From Xylona heveae TC161 (Eukaryota; Ascomycota; Xylonomycetes; Xylonales; Xylonaceae), in the NCBI RefSeq assembly GCF_001619985.1, contig NW_017264194.1:248001-312000 (forward strand): a DNA stretch of 64,000 bases, read 5' to 3'. Under the pieces are notes generated by a model. That model did not search any database, was not told the DNA's origin, and saw only the letters and a list, made by a program, of their open reading frames with translations. Position numbers and translations under genes: made by a program. Positions within the stretch are counted from its first letter, which is position 1. The number at the start of each line of letters is the position of its first letter. This document shows positions 36,823 to 49,122 of the stretch, piece after piece.

Positions 36823-39232
36823 GGCGGCAAATGAAGCCTTTGGTTAACGATAGGGTTCAAGTCCGATAAAAGTGGCCGCGACGGAGGGCGTTTGAAGCGC
36901 GTTGGGAATGCCGGGGTGGTCCGGGATTCGTCGACCGGCTTCTTCTAATCAGAGACACCGCGTTGTGGTGACTGCCGCGTAAATCATCAGGCGTGTCGAG
37001 CAGATGTCGATGGTGGAAGAGGACGTCTCAGACAATAGAGTTGACAAGAGGGCGTCTGTGTGATCGAGTGGGAGTCGTTCCTGGGGGTTGCCAAGTGAGG
37101 CTGGGAACACGCTAGGCGGTAAAGGGCCGCGTGGTTAAAAGGCAACCGCAAGCAGGGGAGTGCAATGTGTTCTTCGTTTAAGAAAAACCGGGGATAACGA
37201 GTCTCGCCAAACGGGGCAGGTCTGTCCCTCTCGACCAAAGTGAATCACTCCTGAGTGCAGGAGGAAGATTTTGAGTCGTGGGAGAGATTGCGGCAGTAGT
37301 CTTAGTGATGGTGGTGATGATGATGATGATGATGATAATATGATGAGAGGGCGGAAGGACCCGTTTTCCTCTTTCCTCTTTTTCCACTGGGGGGGATTTT
37401 CTTCTTCGCTCTTTCCCTTCTCTATACTTGTTCCCCCCTCCCTCACCCCCCTTTTTGCTTTTCTCTCTTCTCGCTCGCTCTCCTTCCCGCAGTTAGTGGC
37501 TGACTTCTCGGTCGGCCTTTAAATTGCAACGCGGTAGAACGCGAGTACTTGTGAGAGACGCGTCATGTCACTCGGAGTCGCTCACCCAAGGTAGCCGAGC
37601 ACTATCGTAACGATTTTGGTGGGAGCTCGGAGAACCGCTACCATAAATTACATAAGAAGTACTTTCAAACTACTTCGGCTTCTGGCCAAATCGTAAGGTA
37701 AGTCGGGGACGTGCGTCTTTCCCGCATATTTTGTGCTGATCTTTTACATCCCGCGGGTATCTCTCTCTAATAATACAACAGTATTTCCTTGAATATTCCC
37801 CCCGAATAAACCGGATACGTCCCGGTGTAGGCCAAGTATGATAGTGATGATCATCGCTACAAGGAGACTAATCTGGTTATAATTGTCTACCTAGCGGCCT
37901 CTCTAGCAAGGCTGGATGGTTTCATAAGTTGGTTGTGCCAAGTCTGTACACTTATAAAGCGGGCGGATTCCAAGGCAGAATTGACCTGTGCTCTTTCAAG
38001 AGTGGGGGCAACAAGTTTCTAACGCTGCAAGCAAAAGGAGCACTGATCAACCAAATGTCCTTGGATGTTGCTGTCCCTGTCGAGCCACGCGAAGGCCAAT
38101 CCCCACATGGCTGAGTGTCCATCCATTGGGGTGAATCAAGTACCGGATTATGATGATCATGTAGACTGACTTACCTTTTGTGCGACCAACACATGACTTT
38201 CGCCGCCCCTTATCCTCCCATGCTTGGAAACAGGTACACAGTATATACTGGACTGACGAGGAGAGGCCTCGGATTTCTACAATACAAGAGGTAAATGCAT
38301 ATTCTGTATTGCGCCCAATACAATTGCACCCTCGCTGCAGTAAGCCTGACAAAGGACATGGCCGACACGGAGATAGGAATTACCGCGGAATTGTATCTTT
38401 TATGGGAGCTTCACTAACTCATCGACGATGACTGCAAATGGCTTGGAAGCGGGCGGGAGCGAAACAGAATAGTGACGTGGGATTATTGTCATCCAGGTCC
38501 AACCGACCATTTGAAGCAAGCCTACGCCGCTAATCAATCGACTCCTACAGATAAAGACCTACCGTAGGTAATCACCATATCTCTGCACAGATACAAAGCT
38601 ACACTGAGTGAATTATCTAAACGATAGATCCGAAGAATAACCATTTCCCATCAGATTAACTATTGCACCCTTAATCCAATATTTCCCCTTCCCTCTGCTT
38701 CGATATGCACTAGTCCTGTCTGGTTCGTCACTTGACTACATCTTTTTTCTTTCTTTTATAGACTACAACCTCTTCGTTTGCCTGTCTAGTACTTATCCTA
38801 TTCCGCACAATCCCATCTTTCGAGGCCTGCTTATAGGTTATTCTCTTCTAACGTCTCCTTACAGATTTGGTCAAGCATCATCCTCTCATTCGGCGGATGA
38901 CTACCATTCAGGTTCAAATGGAAATTCTACTACAAAACTACACGCCTTTTGGCGTTTATCCTATAGGAATAATGTTAACTCCCAAGTCTTGACCAACAGT
39001 AGCCCAGCTCCCTCCCTCTATAGGCCATAATTCTTTCCTACGGACTGTCAAAAATGCCCAGCTATATAATTATTCTTCCTCACGTCTTCCTCCCTTCCCT
39101 TTTTTTCCACATCCCTATCCCCTCTGCTCACCTTGGAGGTTTTCAATCATAACTGCTTTGCTTGTTCGTCCGCAGAGTTTCTTCAATCTCCAACTATCTC
39201 TTCAATCGTTATCATTTCAAGCCCCTGTAAAC
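36823..39232. promoter_or_regulatory. Divergent intergenic region, 2.4 kb
   Basis: No gene supported on either strand. It contains a GAT repeat at 37305-37346, C/T-rich tracts around 37370-37500 (antisense to the cdc4 leader) and at 38690-39180 before the next gene. Both promoters probably lie here. Confidence 0.5.
37305..37346 (+). repeat. GAT/GGT trinucleotide microsatellite
   Basis: Imperfect GAT repeat, about 480 bp upstream of the cdc4-like start. Confidence 0.85.
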
Positions 39233-40618
39233 ATGGCGGTTGAACCCTTTCGTCCCAGACGGAGTGAAAACGCCCCCAGGTCCTCTTCCCCTCTCATGGC
39301 CATGAACGTGGACACAATGTTCAATCTCATGCTGCACATCAAAGACGTTCAGACGCTGTTCAATCTGACTCTTGTTTCGCCAAACGCCATGTTGGTTTTC
39401 CAATTGTACACGCGCACCATCATCTCCGCCGTGCTGGACAATTTCTACCAAAAATTCCACACCAGGGAAGATAATAACAGACCTCCCGGCCAGCCCACCA
39501 TAAAGCAGATAATCCTCGCCGTCATGGTGCAGCGCAACGAGGAGACTCTCAAAACATTTCACGACGAGCACTACATTGCCAACTTTTGTGCGCGCCAATT
39601 TCCTCCCCAAAGCTCCGGCGGCGAAGGCTGGCTCCCAAGCCCGCTTCCCCACGCGATCCATCGCCTGCAGGACATTGTCAAGATCACCAGAGCCATCCGT
39701 CACTATGACCTGCGCCTCACACGCTCTCGGCCATGGCTGCTGGCTGACCGAGATATGTCTACCGATTTCGGTGCTACTACAGATCCACTGCAGGCGCAAC
39801 ACGATCGTCACCGAGCATACTGGCTGTACCAGCTCTGCACGGATTTGTGTTCGAAGCGCTACCGAAACAACGAGTTTCCCCTATGGGCTCACATCTTCGG
39901 CCACCACAGGGAACAGATTCACTCCCGTCCCGGCGCACCACAAGAAAGGCTCTTTGAAAACAGTACAGCTGCAGAGACAATGCAAGTCGACGGTGACCGA
40001 CGATTCGAAGAATCAGTTATTGATTATATCACGCGGCTGCGGCAGTGTTTCCGGCCCATAAGCCCTGTAGACAAGTTCTTGACAATGCTCACTACCGAGG
40101 ACGCCCATCGCGTGCTCTCCATCTTTATGCAATTAACAAACTTACTCACCTGGAACATGGAGGCTGACGATTACTCTATGCTTCTCTATAGAGAAACGCT
40201 GATAATGAAGTTAGAGCGAAGAGACCAGCTCCGCCGCACCGCTTCAGAAGCCCTTCTGCAAGCTTTCCCTGCTACTACTAACGACCCACTAGCTAATCCG
40301 CAGCTCCCGCAGACTTTGGCGCGCGATCTAGAGGCCTTCATCGACAGGTACCGCGTGAGCCTGGCCACGATTGAAATTCGCAACGCCATGGATATGGGCG
40401 CCTTGCCCACCTTTAACGAAGCCTACATACGCTTTCTAAAAGTCACGTGTGGTAATGTCGTCCTCCCAATCTTGCGTGATAGACGGTACCAGCAGCTCTT
40501 GTATCATGGCGATTCACAACTGCGCTCAAGAAAGGAGGCTGAATGCCCCGTATGTCATTATTTTGTGAATAAGTTCTGCCACTGCGTCAGAGAACATTTG
40601 GCGGATGGTCAGCGGTAG
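39233..40618 (+). CDS. Hypothetical protein, single exon
   Basis: 461 residues, not recognised. The frame is open further upstream, but the first ATG is at 39233 (MAVEPFRPRRSE). Residues about 20-55 (MNVDTMFNLMLHIKDVQTLF, then NLTLVSPNAMLVF) loosely recall an F-box-like helix pair, with the Leu/Val spacing but no clear Pro start. The rest is mostly helical and has no membrane span or signal peptide. Near the C-terminus a cluster CPVCHYFVNKFCHC plus an earlier TCG could bind a metal, although the spacing matches no zinc finger I can name. Composition and codon use look like the neighbouring genes. It may be a lineage-expanded family of fungal proteins of unknown function. Confidence 0.7.
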   Translation: MAVEPFRPRRSENAPRSSSPLMAMNVDTMFNLMLHIKDVQTLFNLTLVSPNAMLVFQLYTRTIISAVLDNFYQKFHTREDNNRPPGQPTIKQIILAVMVQRNEETLKTFHDEHYIANFCARQFPPQSSGGEGWLPSPLPHAIHRLQDIVKITRAIRHYDLRLTRSRPWLLADRDMSTDFGATTDPLQAQHDRHRAYWLYQLCTDLCSKRYRNNEFPLWAHIFGHHREQIHSRPGAPQERLFENSTAAETMQVDGDRRFEESVIDYITRLRQCFRPISPVDKFLTMLTTEDAHRVLSIFMQLTNLLTWNMEADDYSMLLYRETLIMKLERRDQLRRTASEALLQAFPATTNDPLANPQLPQTLARDLEAFIDRYRVSLATIEIRNAMDMGALPTFNEAYIRFLKVTCGNVVLPILRDRRYQQLLYHGDSQLRSRKEAECPVCHYFVNKFCHCVREHLADGQR

Positions 40619-41989
40619 CATTGTCAAACTCAATGGCGAAGGCGTGGGGAAGGCGGACCCGGAGCGAAAGACAGTGTCGTGTATAGATGAGGAACGACAT
40701 GGATAGAAAATATACCCTTTTGATTTTTTTTTGTATAAAATATTTACACAAGTCGGGCTATTGTAGGAAATTAGGAATACAGAAGGTTTTTTAGAACCAT
40801 TATCGACTCATCGTCACCGTAGTTGTTCGGTTTGAGGGTTCTGCTGTAACTCATAATCCGCATGCACGCTTGTCAAGGCATTTATTGTTATGTAACTGTG
40901 TTGATCAAACACGAAAAGAGCACATACTAACCACCGGTATGGCTGCTTTGCGCTGGCTGTGAAAATCTCAAGAGTCAAGACCCCTCTAAACCTTTCGGAA
41001 AAGAACAACGGAAATGCATGCAGCCTGTTGTTGAGTCCCCAGTTGTTTTCAGGCTTGGTCGTAGACTCGTACTGGAAGTCCTCACTTGACCCTGTTTTAC
41101 CTCAATGGAGTCTAGACAAGGGCAGGTCAAGACCCATCCTCAATATCCAGACGGTCGAATCGAAGTGCTTCATTGGCAATCACTGGCAATCATCCTATTC
41201 GTTCCGTCAGACAAAATCAACCCATGTCTCATATTGTAGCAGTTAAACACACGCAGTTGAACCGATTGAAGGCGGTTGATGTGGGAATGGTCCCACGGTC
41301 CCACCAGCCGAGCCAGGGTCTTGCACCAGTGTCTTTTGAGCTCTCTTGGAGTTGTGGATGTGCGAAAGAAGACGTGTGGTAGCTGGTCAGCCCAAGGCAT
41401 CTACTTTCGAAGAAGGACAGGCTAGATATGTAAGTCAGGACTCAGCAGGGAGACGCGAATACTGACACGCACACGCAGTGAAATTTAACGCACGAGAAGG
41501 GCTGCATACAGTATGTCTACAAAAATAAATCTCCTTTTGCCCAAAGCTGCATTTAGAGTCACGTGCAGTCCAATCGGGTCTGCCAATACTTACGTCTTGG
41601 GTAAAAAGGATTCATATGCATACATAAAGTTTTCACAATCTCAAAAAATCCCGCAATGTGAGCTTGATAGAAATGTGAATTGCTACATAGCATAATAAGT
41701 ACGTGTTGGCGAGTCTATGTACCTGATATTACAGCAGCTGTGACATATTGACAATAAGAGCGGTCAGAAAGACTGCGCATGTAGACAAAGTCAACGGTCA
41801 GTTCGGAGCTGGAAATGTCCAATAGCCTGTTATGTAACACATATTCCACCAAGCAAAAGCTTTAAATTTTGATGCGCCAAGTGCGTCAGTCGGACTGGAG
41901 AAGAGGCACCAAGATCAAGGCAATGCTGGCTGGGTTAAAATTGAGATCGTCAGCTCCAAGGTTCTCAAGTACGCCGGTTTGAATGGCGT
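40619..41989. other. Convergent intergenic region
   Basis: 1.4 kb between two convergent genes, rich in short repeats of mixed sequence but no ORF with features. No mobile element ends noticed. Confidence 0.5.
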
Positions 41990-44900
41990 CTAATCCGTCT
42001 TCTCCTCGGGCTGGGAAGTACTGGAATTGTCATTAGTTGAGCCAGCCTTGCGGCCTGGTTTGGCAAAAGACAATTTCCTAGGTTGCTTCTTCGCGCTCGG
42101 CTGATCGCTCTTCTTTGCCTCAGACAGTTTGCCCTTGGCAATATCTTTCTGAATAGATTTAGCACTTTCGGGCCCGGATCCTTCGAGATAGGGCTGCGCC
42201 TTGAAGGGGCTGGGCGCAACAGGAGTTGCAGAGGCAGTGTGGTGAGAACTTGGAGTCAAACCAATGTCAAATTTGGTGGATGGAGTACGAGTCAGACCTG
42301 AGCTAGCTCGACGTCGTGGAGTACGCGGCTGGAGAGACTTGGGCGACGCTGGGTTGGAGCAATTCAGTCTTTCAATGGTAAGAATGTTGGAAATATGAGC
42401 TCCTTCTACGTAGATCCGCACTGCCTGTCTTCCTACTTCCTCTGGAAATCTACCTTGCGGTTAGAGTTATTTCTGCTTGTTTTGGGAGTCAAGCTTACGG
42501 AGTGGCATCAGAAAAGTTGATGACATATTTGCCAGTAGAAGAATCATAAAGTGTACCAAATGCACTTAACGGCACATCCTTGCAATAAATCCATTGAAGT
42601 GGGAAAGCTCTGATGATGGTGATTAGTCATATTTTTTTTTTTCATAGATTTTGCCAAAGCATACTTACCCTAAGGTTTCACCTTCATTGAACATTGGAGG
42701 TTTGGCAGTATGGCTGAATGGGCCCCAAATCTCCGCTAAGCCGCAAATCTTGCCGCTCCCAGCGACGTAGAACATGATCATTAACTTAGCCCCAACGCGG
42801 CGGCAACTCCATGCTTCCTGAAGGTCCCTGTTCCCGTCGAGGCTGGAACACCATACCAAGTTCTGAACTGATGCTCGAACGAGCACTTCATTGCTGCACT
42901 TGATTCCAAATATGATCGACTTAAAGAAGAGTTAGTTTACTGGGAACTCCGAAAGCAGCACCAAAAGGTCAACTTACTCCGAAGGGGAGTTGGTAATACG
43001 GAGGGTTGATGACGTTGAGAACCTGAAATGCACTTGGAATACCCTCCACAAAGTGGCCACCTTTGGCAAGGCGCCACCTAAAATCTTTCTTGGTAGTCTT
43101 CTGTGTCCAGACAGGCGGGCTCATCTGAGCTCCGTGGGCCAAACCATTCGGTGGCGCATGATAATCCTGATGTAAGTACCAATGAGCAGAAAGGCTTCGA
43201 TCTCTGTCGCTGCTGGCAATAGACTGCGAGGCTCGCCTGAGCGTGTGGCCGTTCTTTTGGGGAGTCTTTTGGTTTGGGCCGATTGCCTTGGGGCTGCCAA
43301 AAGCATGGTGAGATTCATGCTTATCAAAGCGCTCTAGAAAGTCAACAATGGTCATATGTGGATGCTTCAACATTTCAACATGCATTTTATGCAGGTCTTG
43401 TTTTCCATAACTCGTCATTCTGCCCTGCGAGGACTGAATGACTTGAAGCTGAGAAGGGTGCTTAGCCTTAGAAAATTGAAAACTGTTGTGATTTTTTTCC
43501 AAGATAAGAGGCGGAATAGAGCTCTGAAAGCCATACATTCGGGCGACATCTTGAATCTGAGATGAGGCTTTGGCGGAGGAGTGATTTACATCAACCACAT
43601 TGTTGGCAGCAACACCGGGGTTTTGGCATTTTGCCATTTCTTTTTTGTAGCGCTTTTCGGCCGACGCCACCGCATTTGTGGTCAGCAGGGTCTTGCTTCT
43701 GATGTATTTTGCGCCGCCCGGATCGGTATCATCAAAAAAGGGGTCTTCATGGGCTTGACCCTGCAAATGGAAACGGGCGCCCGGATTCGTACTTGCATGA
43801 ACTTTTTGAGACTCAAGCATCATGGCAGGGGAAGCGTCAGGTCCTTTGACGCTTTCTTTTTTTTGCGGACCCGAAAAAGTGTTGAGCTGAGGAGGAACGA
43901 TATGGTTCTTTGAGCTTGCAGAAGCATCATCCTTCAATGAGATCGGATTTTCGTCAATTGTGTTAAGCCGGATTGACGGCGAGATAAGAAAAGTGTCTCC
44001 GGGAGACTGGTCTGGGCCTCTCATAGAATCAGCACTCGATTCCGCAACAGCTACCAATTGCATGTGCTTCAAACTGCGACTGGAAGGCATTAGTGGCAAA
44101 CTATCAAAAACTTGACTTGCTCCTTTAAGATCCGCATAGAGTTGCCTCGCTCTATATGTTGTCCTCGGTTGCTCGTCACTAACAGCCGCGCGAATACGAT
44201 GTGCTGGCGAGATGTTCTCATTGGGGATGGTTCCCCACCAGATTTTCTGAGACTCAAACGAGTCTTTCAGTGGCGTTGTGGCTTCATTGAACCAGTTACC
44301 TGATGTTGCGGGTGACGGTCCTCCAAGTGACATAGTGGACTTGCCATCAATGACCAGCATTCTTGGACGAGAAAATGTCGTGAGTCTCTGCTCGTCCATC
44401 ATTGGATCTCCTTCTTCAATGAATTTTGGAAAATAATAGCCCTCACGACAGGAGTCGGGACTCTTGCGCTGGACTTCATCTTTCAAACAAAATATTTAGC
44501 ATGGGACCATTGGGACATTTAATGAGGCCTGCCAGTTGAGGAGATAGAAAAAACTGTCCATACCTTTTTTCGTTGCGTCAGTGTCTGTATGGACGTCCTC
44601 TGACTCACAAGTCTCGAGACCCTTCATTGCAAAGCTGGAGTTTTCGACAGACAGAGATGCCAATTCTTCTGGCGTTGGAATCTTGATCTGAGAGAAAGGA
44701 TTAGACTTTTTCTTCCAGAAATTACTGAGTGTACTGAACCTTGAGTGATTGGGATCCTGATCGGCCAACTTCATCCTGTAGTGCTTTCATTCGCTCTTTG
44801 TAAGATGCCCTAGGTTCATTGTTAGTAGATAATAATTTGCTCCTTCCTCGCTTTCTATCAATTTCTTCTCTCATCCTTGATGTGCAGGCCTTCGCCTCTG

Positions 44901-45064
44901 GCCTTGAGCGCTGAGTATGCCATGGAGCAACAGACAAGAAACAAATGAAGATTCTTTACTCACATTTTTGCTGTAGCGTATTCAGCTACGCTTTCGATCA
45001 AATTTAGCCTCTCTGAGGACTTCAAGTATGGAAGCGGTGCCTTAGCAGATGTGAGAATTGGTTT
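41990..45064 (-). CDS. YTH-domain RNA-binding protein (5' end unresolved)
   Basis: Exons read 44964-?45064, 44740-44902, 44564-44687, 42978-44479, 42669-42919, 42499-42609, 41990-42449; phases fit. The start codon was not found: the 5' exon (SSERLNLIESVAEYATAK) has no ATG, so a further exon is missing, or translation starts at 44874. The C-terminal domain is a YTH fold: NLVWCSSLDGNRDLQEAW (compare human YTHDF2 NIWCSTEHGNKRLDAAY), FYVAGSGKICGLAEI, LQWIYCKDVPLSAF and an end like KPVTNSRDTQEV. The family binds m6A or, in Mmi1, sequence motifs, to control mRNA fate. The first cage Trp is kept. Aligned ungapped to the GRF block, the other two YTHDF Trp positions read Phe and Thr. The N-terminal two thirds is charged, low complexity and unrecognised; the tail is Ser/Lys/Pro-rich. 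Confidence 0.78.
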
Positions 45065-46299
45065 CGCTCAAGGTGGAAGATAGCAGTAACTCCGATTCTT
45101 TCAACGCCCGGAGGGTTGCATACACGGCAGCGAGGGCCCACTACCTACTAGTCGGTGAGAAATTGCCAGTACCTGGCTCTGAAAGAATCTCGTTCGCAGC
45201 AGGTAAGCTCTGAATGAGAGCTAGAAAACAATATCTCAAGCTGAAAGGAGAAATCAATGTCCGGACATTGATCCGAAGCCACTGAGGTCGGATTTTGTTG
45301 AAGGAAGGAGTCAGACGGGGCTGCAAAAACAAATACCAAGAATTTTAAGGGAGAAAACCATTGTTGAACAGGAAACGAAGGCCAACGTGGGTGAATAGCC
45401 CATATCTCCGCGCATGTGGACATTTGAGCGCAGTCACACAATAGAACATGCAAGCAACAGCACCGCCAAATGAACAGAGATTCTGAAATATTGAAAACCA
45501 TTTTGTTGCAAGAATACATAGAACCATATATGCAGAAAAAGAATATCACGCCGGTGAAATATGGGAAGCGTGATGTGCAGGCAGATATTTTTGGTCTTCG
45601 GATGCTATCCATGATATCTGAAGATTGCTGGTGTTTAGTTTGTAGGGTTCTGCATGACCAAGTAACTCTATGCGAGCCATCTACAACATGCCTAAGTTTA
45701 ACCGAGGGGCAGGATTTTCAGGGTTCCCTCAACGCGTATTCCATTTCATCCCAGCCTCATCTTTATCGTAATCATAACACTTGACATTATTCCCAAGGGT
45801 GATTGGATATTGTTGCGTTTTTTTATATAGAATAACCCGTATTTATTCAGCATAGATTTTATTTGGAATACATATCCCATAGAGCCCTAGACTGGATGCT
45901 ACTAAGCTGGTGTATTCCTTCGCTTTTTGCCAGCTGACGTGTTGTCGACATCACCGCATAATCAATATTCTGCATGTTCATGCTATTCGGTAAGCAATAT
46001 AAATTAAAAGATGGTATCCGTAAGTTGTTATTTGTAGTCGGATCTGTTAGTGCACTGTACCCCTCATTGTCTTCTGGAAGGTTTGAACCCCTCGGGGCCT
46101 TACCAGAGGCACAAACAGAACCGCATTTTCCCAGAATCGTAGGCTGAATTCTTCTCCGTCATGCCGAATTCATTATGTGATATCAATAAGCTTTTACAAT
46201 TTTAGTGTCCTCGTCAGCCTATGTAGACACCGAAAATCGCTCTTTTCTTCAATTTTCCATAATCCATTTTAAAATATCACGGGTCAGGACACACTCGTC
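45065..46299. promoter_or_regulatory. Divergent region between the YTH gene and hop1
   Basis: Must hold the hop1 promoter and probably the missing first exon of the YTH gene. On the plus strand 45078-45201 is open, reads like protein (YTAARAHYLLVGEKLPVPG) and ends in a GTAAGC donor, but no partner exons or start were found. The plus-strand ORF at 45470-45784 has no recognised features. No meiotic URS1-like box was identified with confidence. Confidence 0.45.
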
Positions 46300-49122
46300 A
46301 TGGGACAGTCGCAGATTCTCAAGTCCCGGTCGAAGCTTGGGAATGCAAAGCAGGTCTCTCAAAATGCCAAATTAAAGCATAAATTCGCTCCTGCAGTAGC
46401 AAAAGAGACTCTGTCGACAACTCAATTAGTCAACCAGCTGCAGAGTTTTGAAATCGTTGAAACTTGTCTTCGCGCTGCAGTAAGCTCTTCTTATATATCT
46501 TTCGTCTCATCGACATGAATCTAACTCTTTTCATAGATTAGTTGTCTTTCATACCTTCGGTAGGTTCAAAGATGAGGTAAATAGGGCGAGCTAATCGCAT
46601 CTACAGACAATTGTTTCCAGAAGAATGTTTCGAGGAACGTTACTATGATAATCTTAACAGGAATTGCTCGTACAAAGAGTTTGTAGCCGGTCAAGGCGAG
46701 TTTGGAGATACGGACGGCGAACTTTTAGGACAGAAGCCCCGCAGGCCAGGCTCAACTCTAAAGCTCTTAGTCAGAGGAAGAAGTTCACTTGCTGATACGC
46801 TTCTCAATTGGCTTGTCCGTCGATCGCGCAATTCTCCATGGATAAAGGCTTATAGGCTTCTTAGGAGTACGGAATCTTTGAAGCTATTGAGCTCAGCTAT
46901 CTGGAGGGTCTGCAACTGACCATATACGCCGACGCTCAGCGCCCAGAAAACGTGCTCGAAACGTACACTTTCACCTTTCAGTATAGGACTGATGGATCCC
47001 CTGACAAGTCTCGGCTCTCTAGCATAGAAGTAGAGAGTCCGGTGGGGGAGAAGGTCACCATCAAGGAAGCCAAGTATGGTTTGCAGATGCTGAACATGCG
47101 GTTGGTGGCTCTAAGCACTTTTCTTCCTCAGCTTCCAGGTAAAGTCAATCCCTAAAAAATAGCTGGTTGAGCTCAGCTGACCTGAATCCAATAATAAGAA
47201 TCTGTCTTCATAACAGCCCATCTCTTTTACGCAGAGCATTGTCCGTCAAACTATGAGCCGAAAGGTTTCCGTGCCTGTACAAGCGACAATGTGTTCTTTC
47301 CAGACGACGCACAGTGGAAGAAACAAACCGAAAGCTGTGGTCAGATGAAGACGGGGTTTCACTCGTGAGCTCTTCTCCTTAAATGATTAAAGGGAAATGA
47401 ACTTAGCTTTTCTTTTACCTACCAGGGTCCGACTCCGAGTCTCCAGCTTAAAATGGACTGCGGCAGATAATCAAGATCCAGAAAAGGCCGGAGCAATCCC
47501 AAGCTCTCTTCATTCCTACAAGCAGTACTCGCGTGAAGACGAGTTAGAGGGAAGTAAAAATGGGAGTAGATCACCGTCTCTCTCTTCAGCTGATAACTTT
47601 CAAGGGCCTCAAAGCGGAGCAGGTCTGTCGAATGAACCAGAAGAGAATGCGGTACGGGAGGACACGTCCCCGACCGAGAGTCTAAGTGAGGAACCCGATA
47701 GATATTCCGCCGAGTCCAATCGGAAATTGTTGCGGAAAATACTTGAAGTAGATCAATAACATTTTCCTGCCTTACATATTCCGCTAACGACCCTCCCAGA
47801 CAAATGACGTGGTGCCTATTACGCAGGATTCGGATCTTATATCAACGCAACAGGAGTCCCTTATCAAAGATGACAACTTGGAATCTCGTTTGTACAGGTT
47901 GTCCCTTCGTCCAGTATTCTCTCAGAAGCAAATCGAGGAATTGAATAGAAAAAGAGAGTCGGCCGAAGACGGAGATCATTATGAGCGCAGCTCAGGAAAC
48001 AGTGGTCGATCCATGGTAAACAGCGATATAAATGAAAGAGTTAAATGCCAATGCGGATGGAACAAAGAAGTTGACGAGATGGTAACATTGAAAATCTTGG
48101 AACATTGAACAGCGTCTAAGCAATTTTTTTTTTGCAGATATACTGTGAATTTTGCAAAACTTGGCAACACCTCAACTGCTACGGCTACCGCGGGGAGACT
48201 GACCCTGCTCTGCCAAAAGAGCATATTTGCTATGAATGTCTTTTGGAGCCTCATGAGGCCGACCAGCTCAGAGATCTTCATTCAATGAGTTTGCTTCGTA
48301 AAGCTCTCACGCTGATCTACGGCAAATTCACGAGCTTCCCACAAAGCGAAAAGGCACTAGGGAAACTGCTCCGTTAGTATTAAAGAACCCTAAATAATCA
48401 TATCCAGAACTGACATGGTCAGACTGTACGGTCAAAGATGCTAAGAATATCATCGCTCAATTAGAGGCCGAAGGCTTCATTTCAAGTGTGGCAAGGGATC
48501 AGGCATCCTCCAGGACACCGCGTCAGCGACAGCGGAACAATTGGGTCGTGGTTGATACCGAGGAGATCAGATTGCGAATGGATAAGTTATACTTTGACCC
48601 AACGACGAAGATTGCACACCATGTGTGACCACCTTGTCTTGGATCCGCAAGAATATTGGACTGACCAAGGAATTACAGTGCACCTTGCCCTCAAATCCCT
48701 CTTTCGATGAGGTTTCCATGGGAGGTATGCAGCCCTTGGAAGACCGTGAATCACCAGACACAGATCAACCATATGATGCTTGTGAACCTTTTTCAGATGT
48801 AGGGATAGAAATCGGCAAGAATGACGACATAAGCGCTGAAGGAGACGCACTACGGCAATCTCAAGAATCACCCACAGGTAGCCAACAAAGCCTTAGGAGT
48901 CGTTCAAGCACTGAATTCGGACAAGTCCCGTCTCTAGAACCTCGAGTAAATGCCGTACGAAGATGCAATATAGCTGAAGTCGGTTTGCAATTGCGGAAGA
49001 GAACAAGAAGTTCCGAGACTCGACAAACAACTTACCGACCCGAGAAAAGGCTGAGATGCAGTGAAGCAGCCGAGCCGCTTAATATGAGTGGAGGAGAGTG
49101 CCATGGCTCAGTGCATCATTGA
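46300..49122 (+). CDS. hop1: Meiotic chromosome-axis protein Hop1 (HORMA + PHD)
   Basis: Axis component that, with Red1-type proteins, promotes Spo11 breaks, inter-homologue bias and the meiotic checkpoint. Ten exons (46300-46479, 46537-46559, 46607-46814, 46865-47138, 47217-47364, 47426-47747, 47800-48081, 48138-48372, 48423-48622, 48679-49122), in frame over 2316 nt, give 771 residues. The HORMA domain fills roughly residues 35-280 (ISCLSYLRQLFPEECF, LLNWLEYGIFEAIELSYLE, LETYTFTFQY, QMLNMRLVALSTFLPQLP). A PHD-type zinc finger follows: CQC...CEFCKTWQHLNCYG...HICYECL, with C4HC3 ligands. The winged-helix part, CTVKDAKNIIAQLEAEGFI, is next, as in the chromatin-binding region of fungal Hop1. 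The tail has basic clusters (RKRTRS, RPEKRLR) that could serve nuclear entry. The final intron was chosen because it alone keeps the frame. Diverges from the YTH gene. Confidence 0.93.

Noticed and set aside
36848-36870. GGGTTCAAGTCC resembling a tRNA T-loop
   Set aside because: The flanking bases do not form a 5-bp T stem and no acceptor or anticodon arm could be drawn.
45470-45784. Plus-strand ORF of 104 codons upstream of hop1
   Set aside because: No recognisable features, no splice partner and lies in the presumed hop1 promoter.
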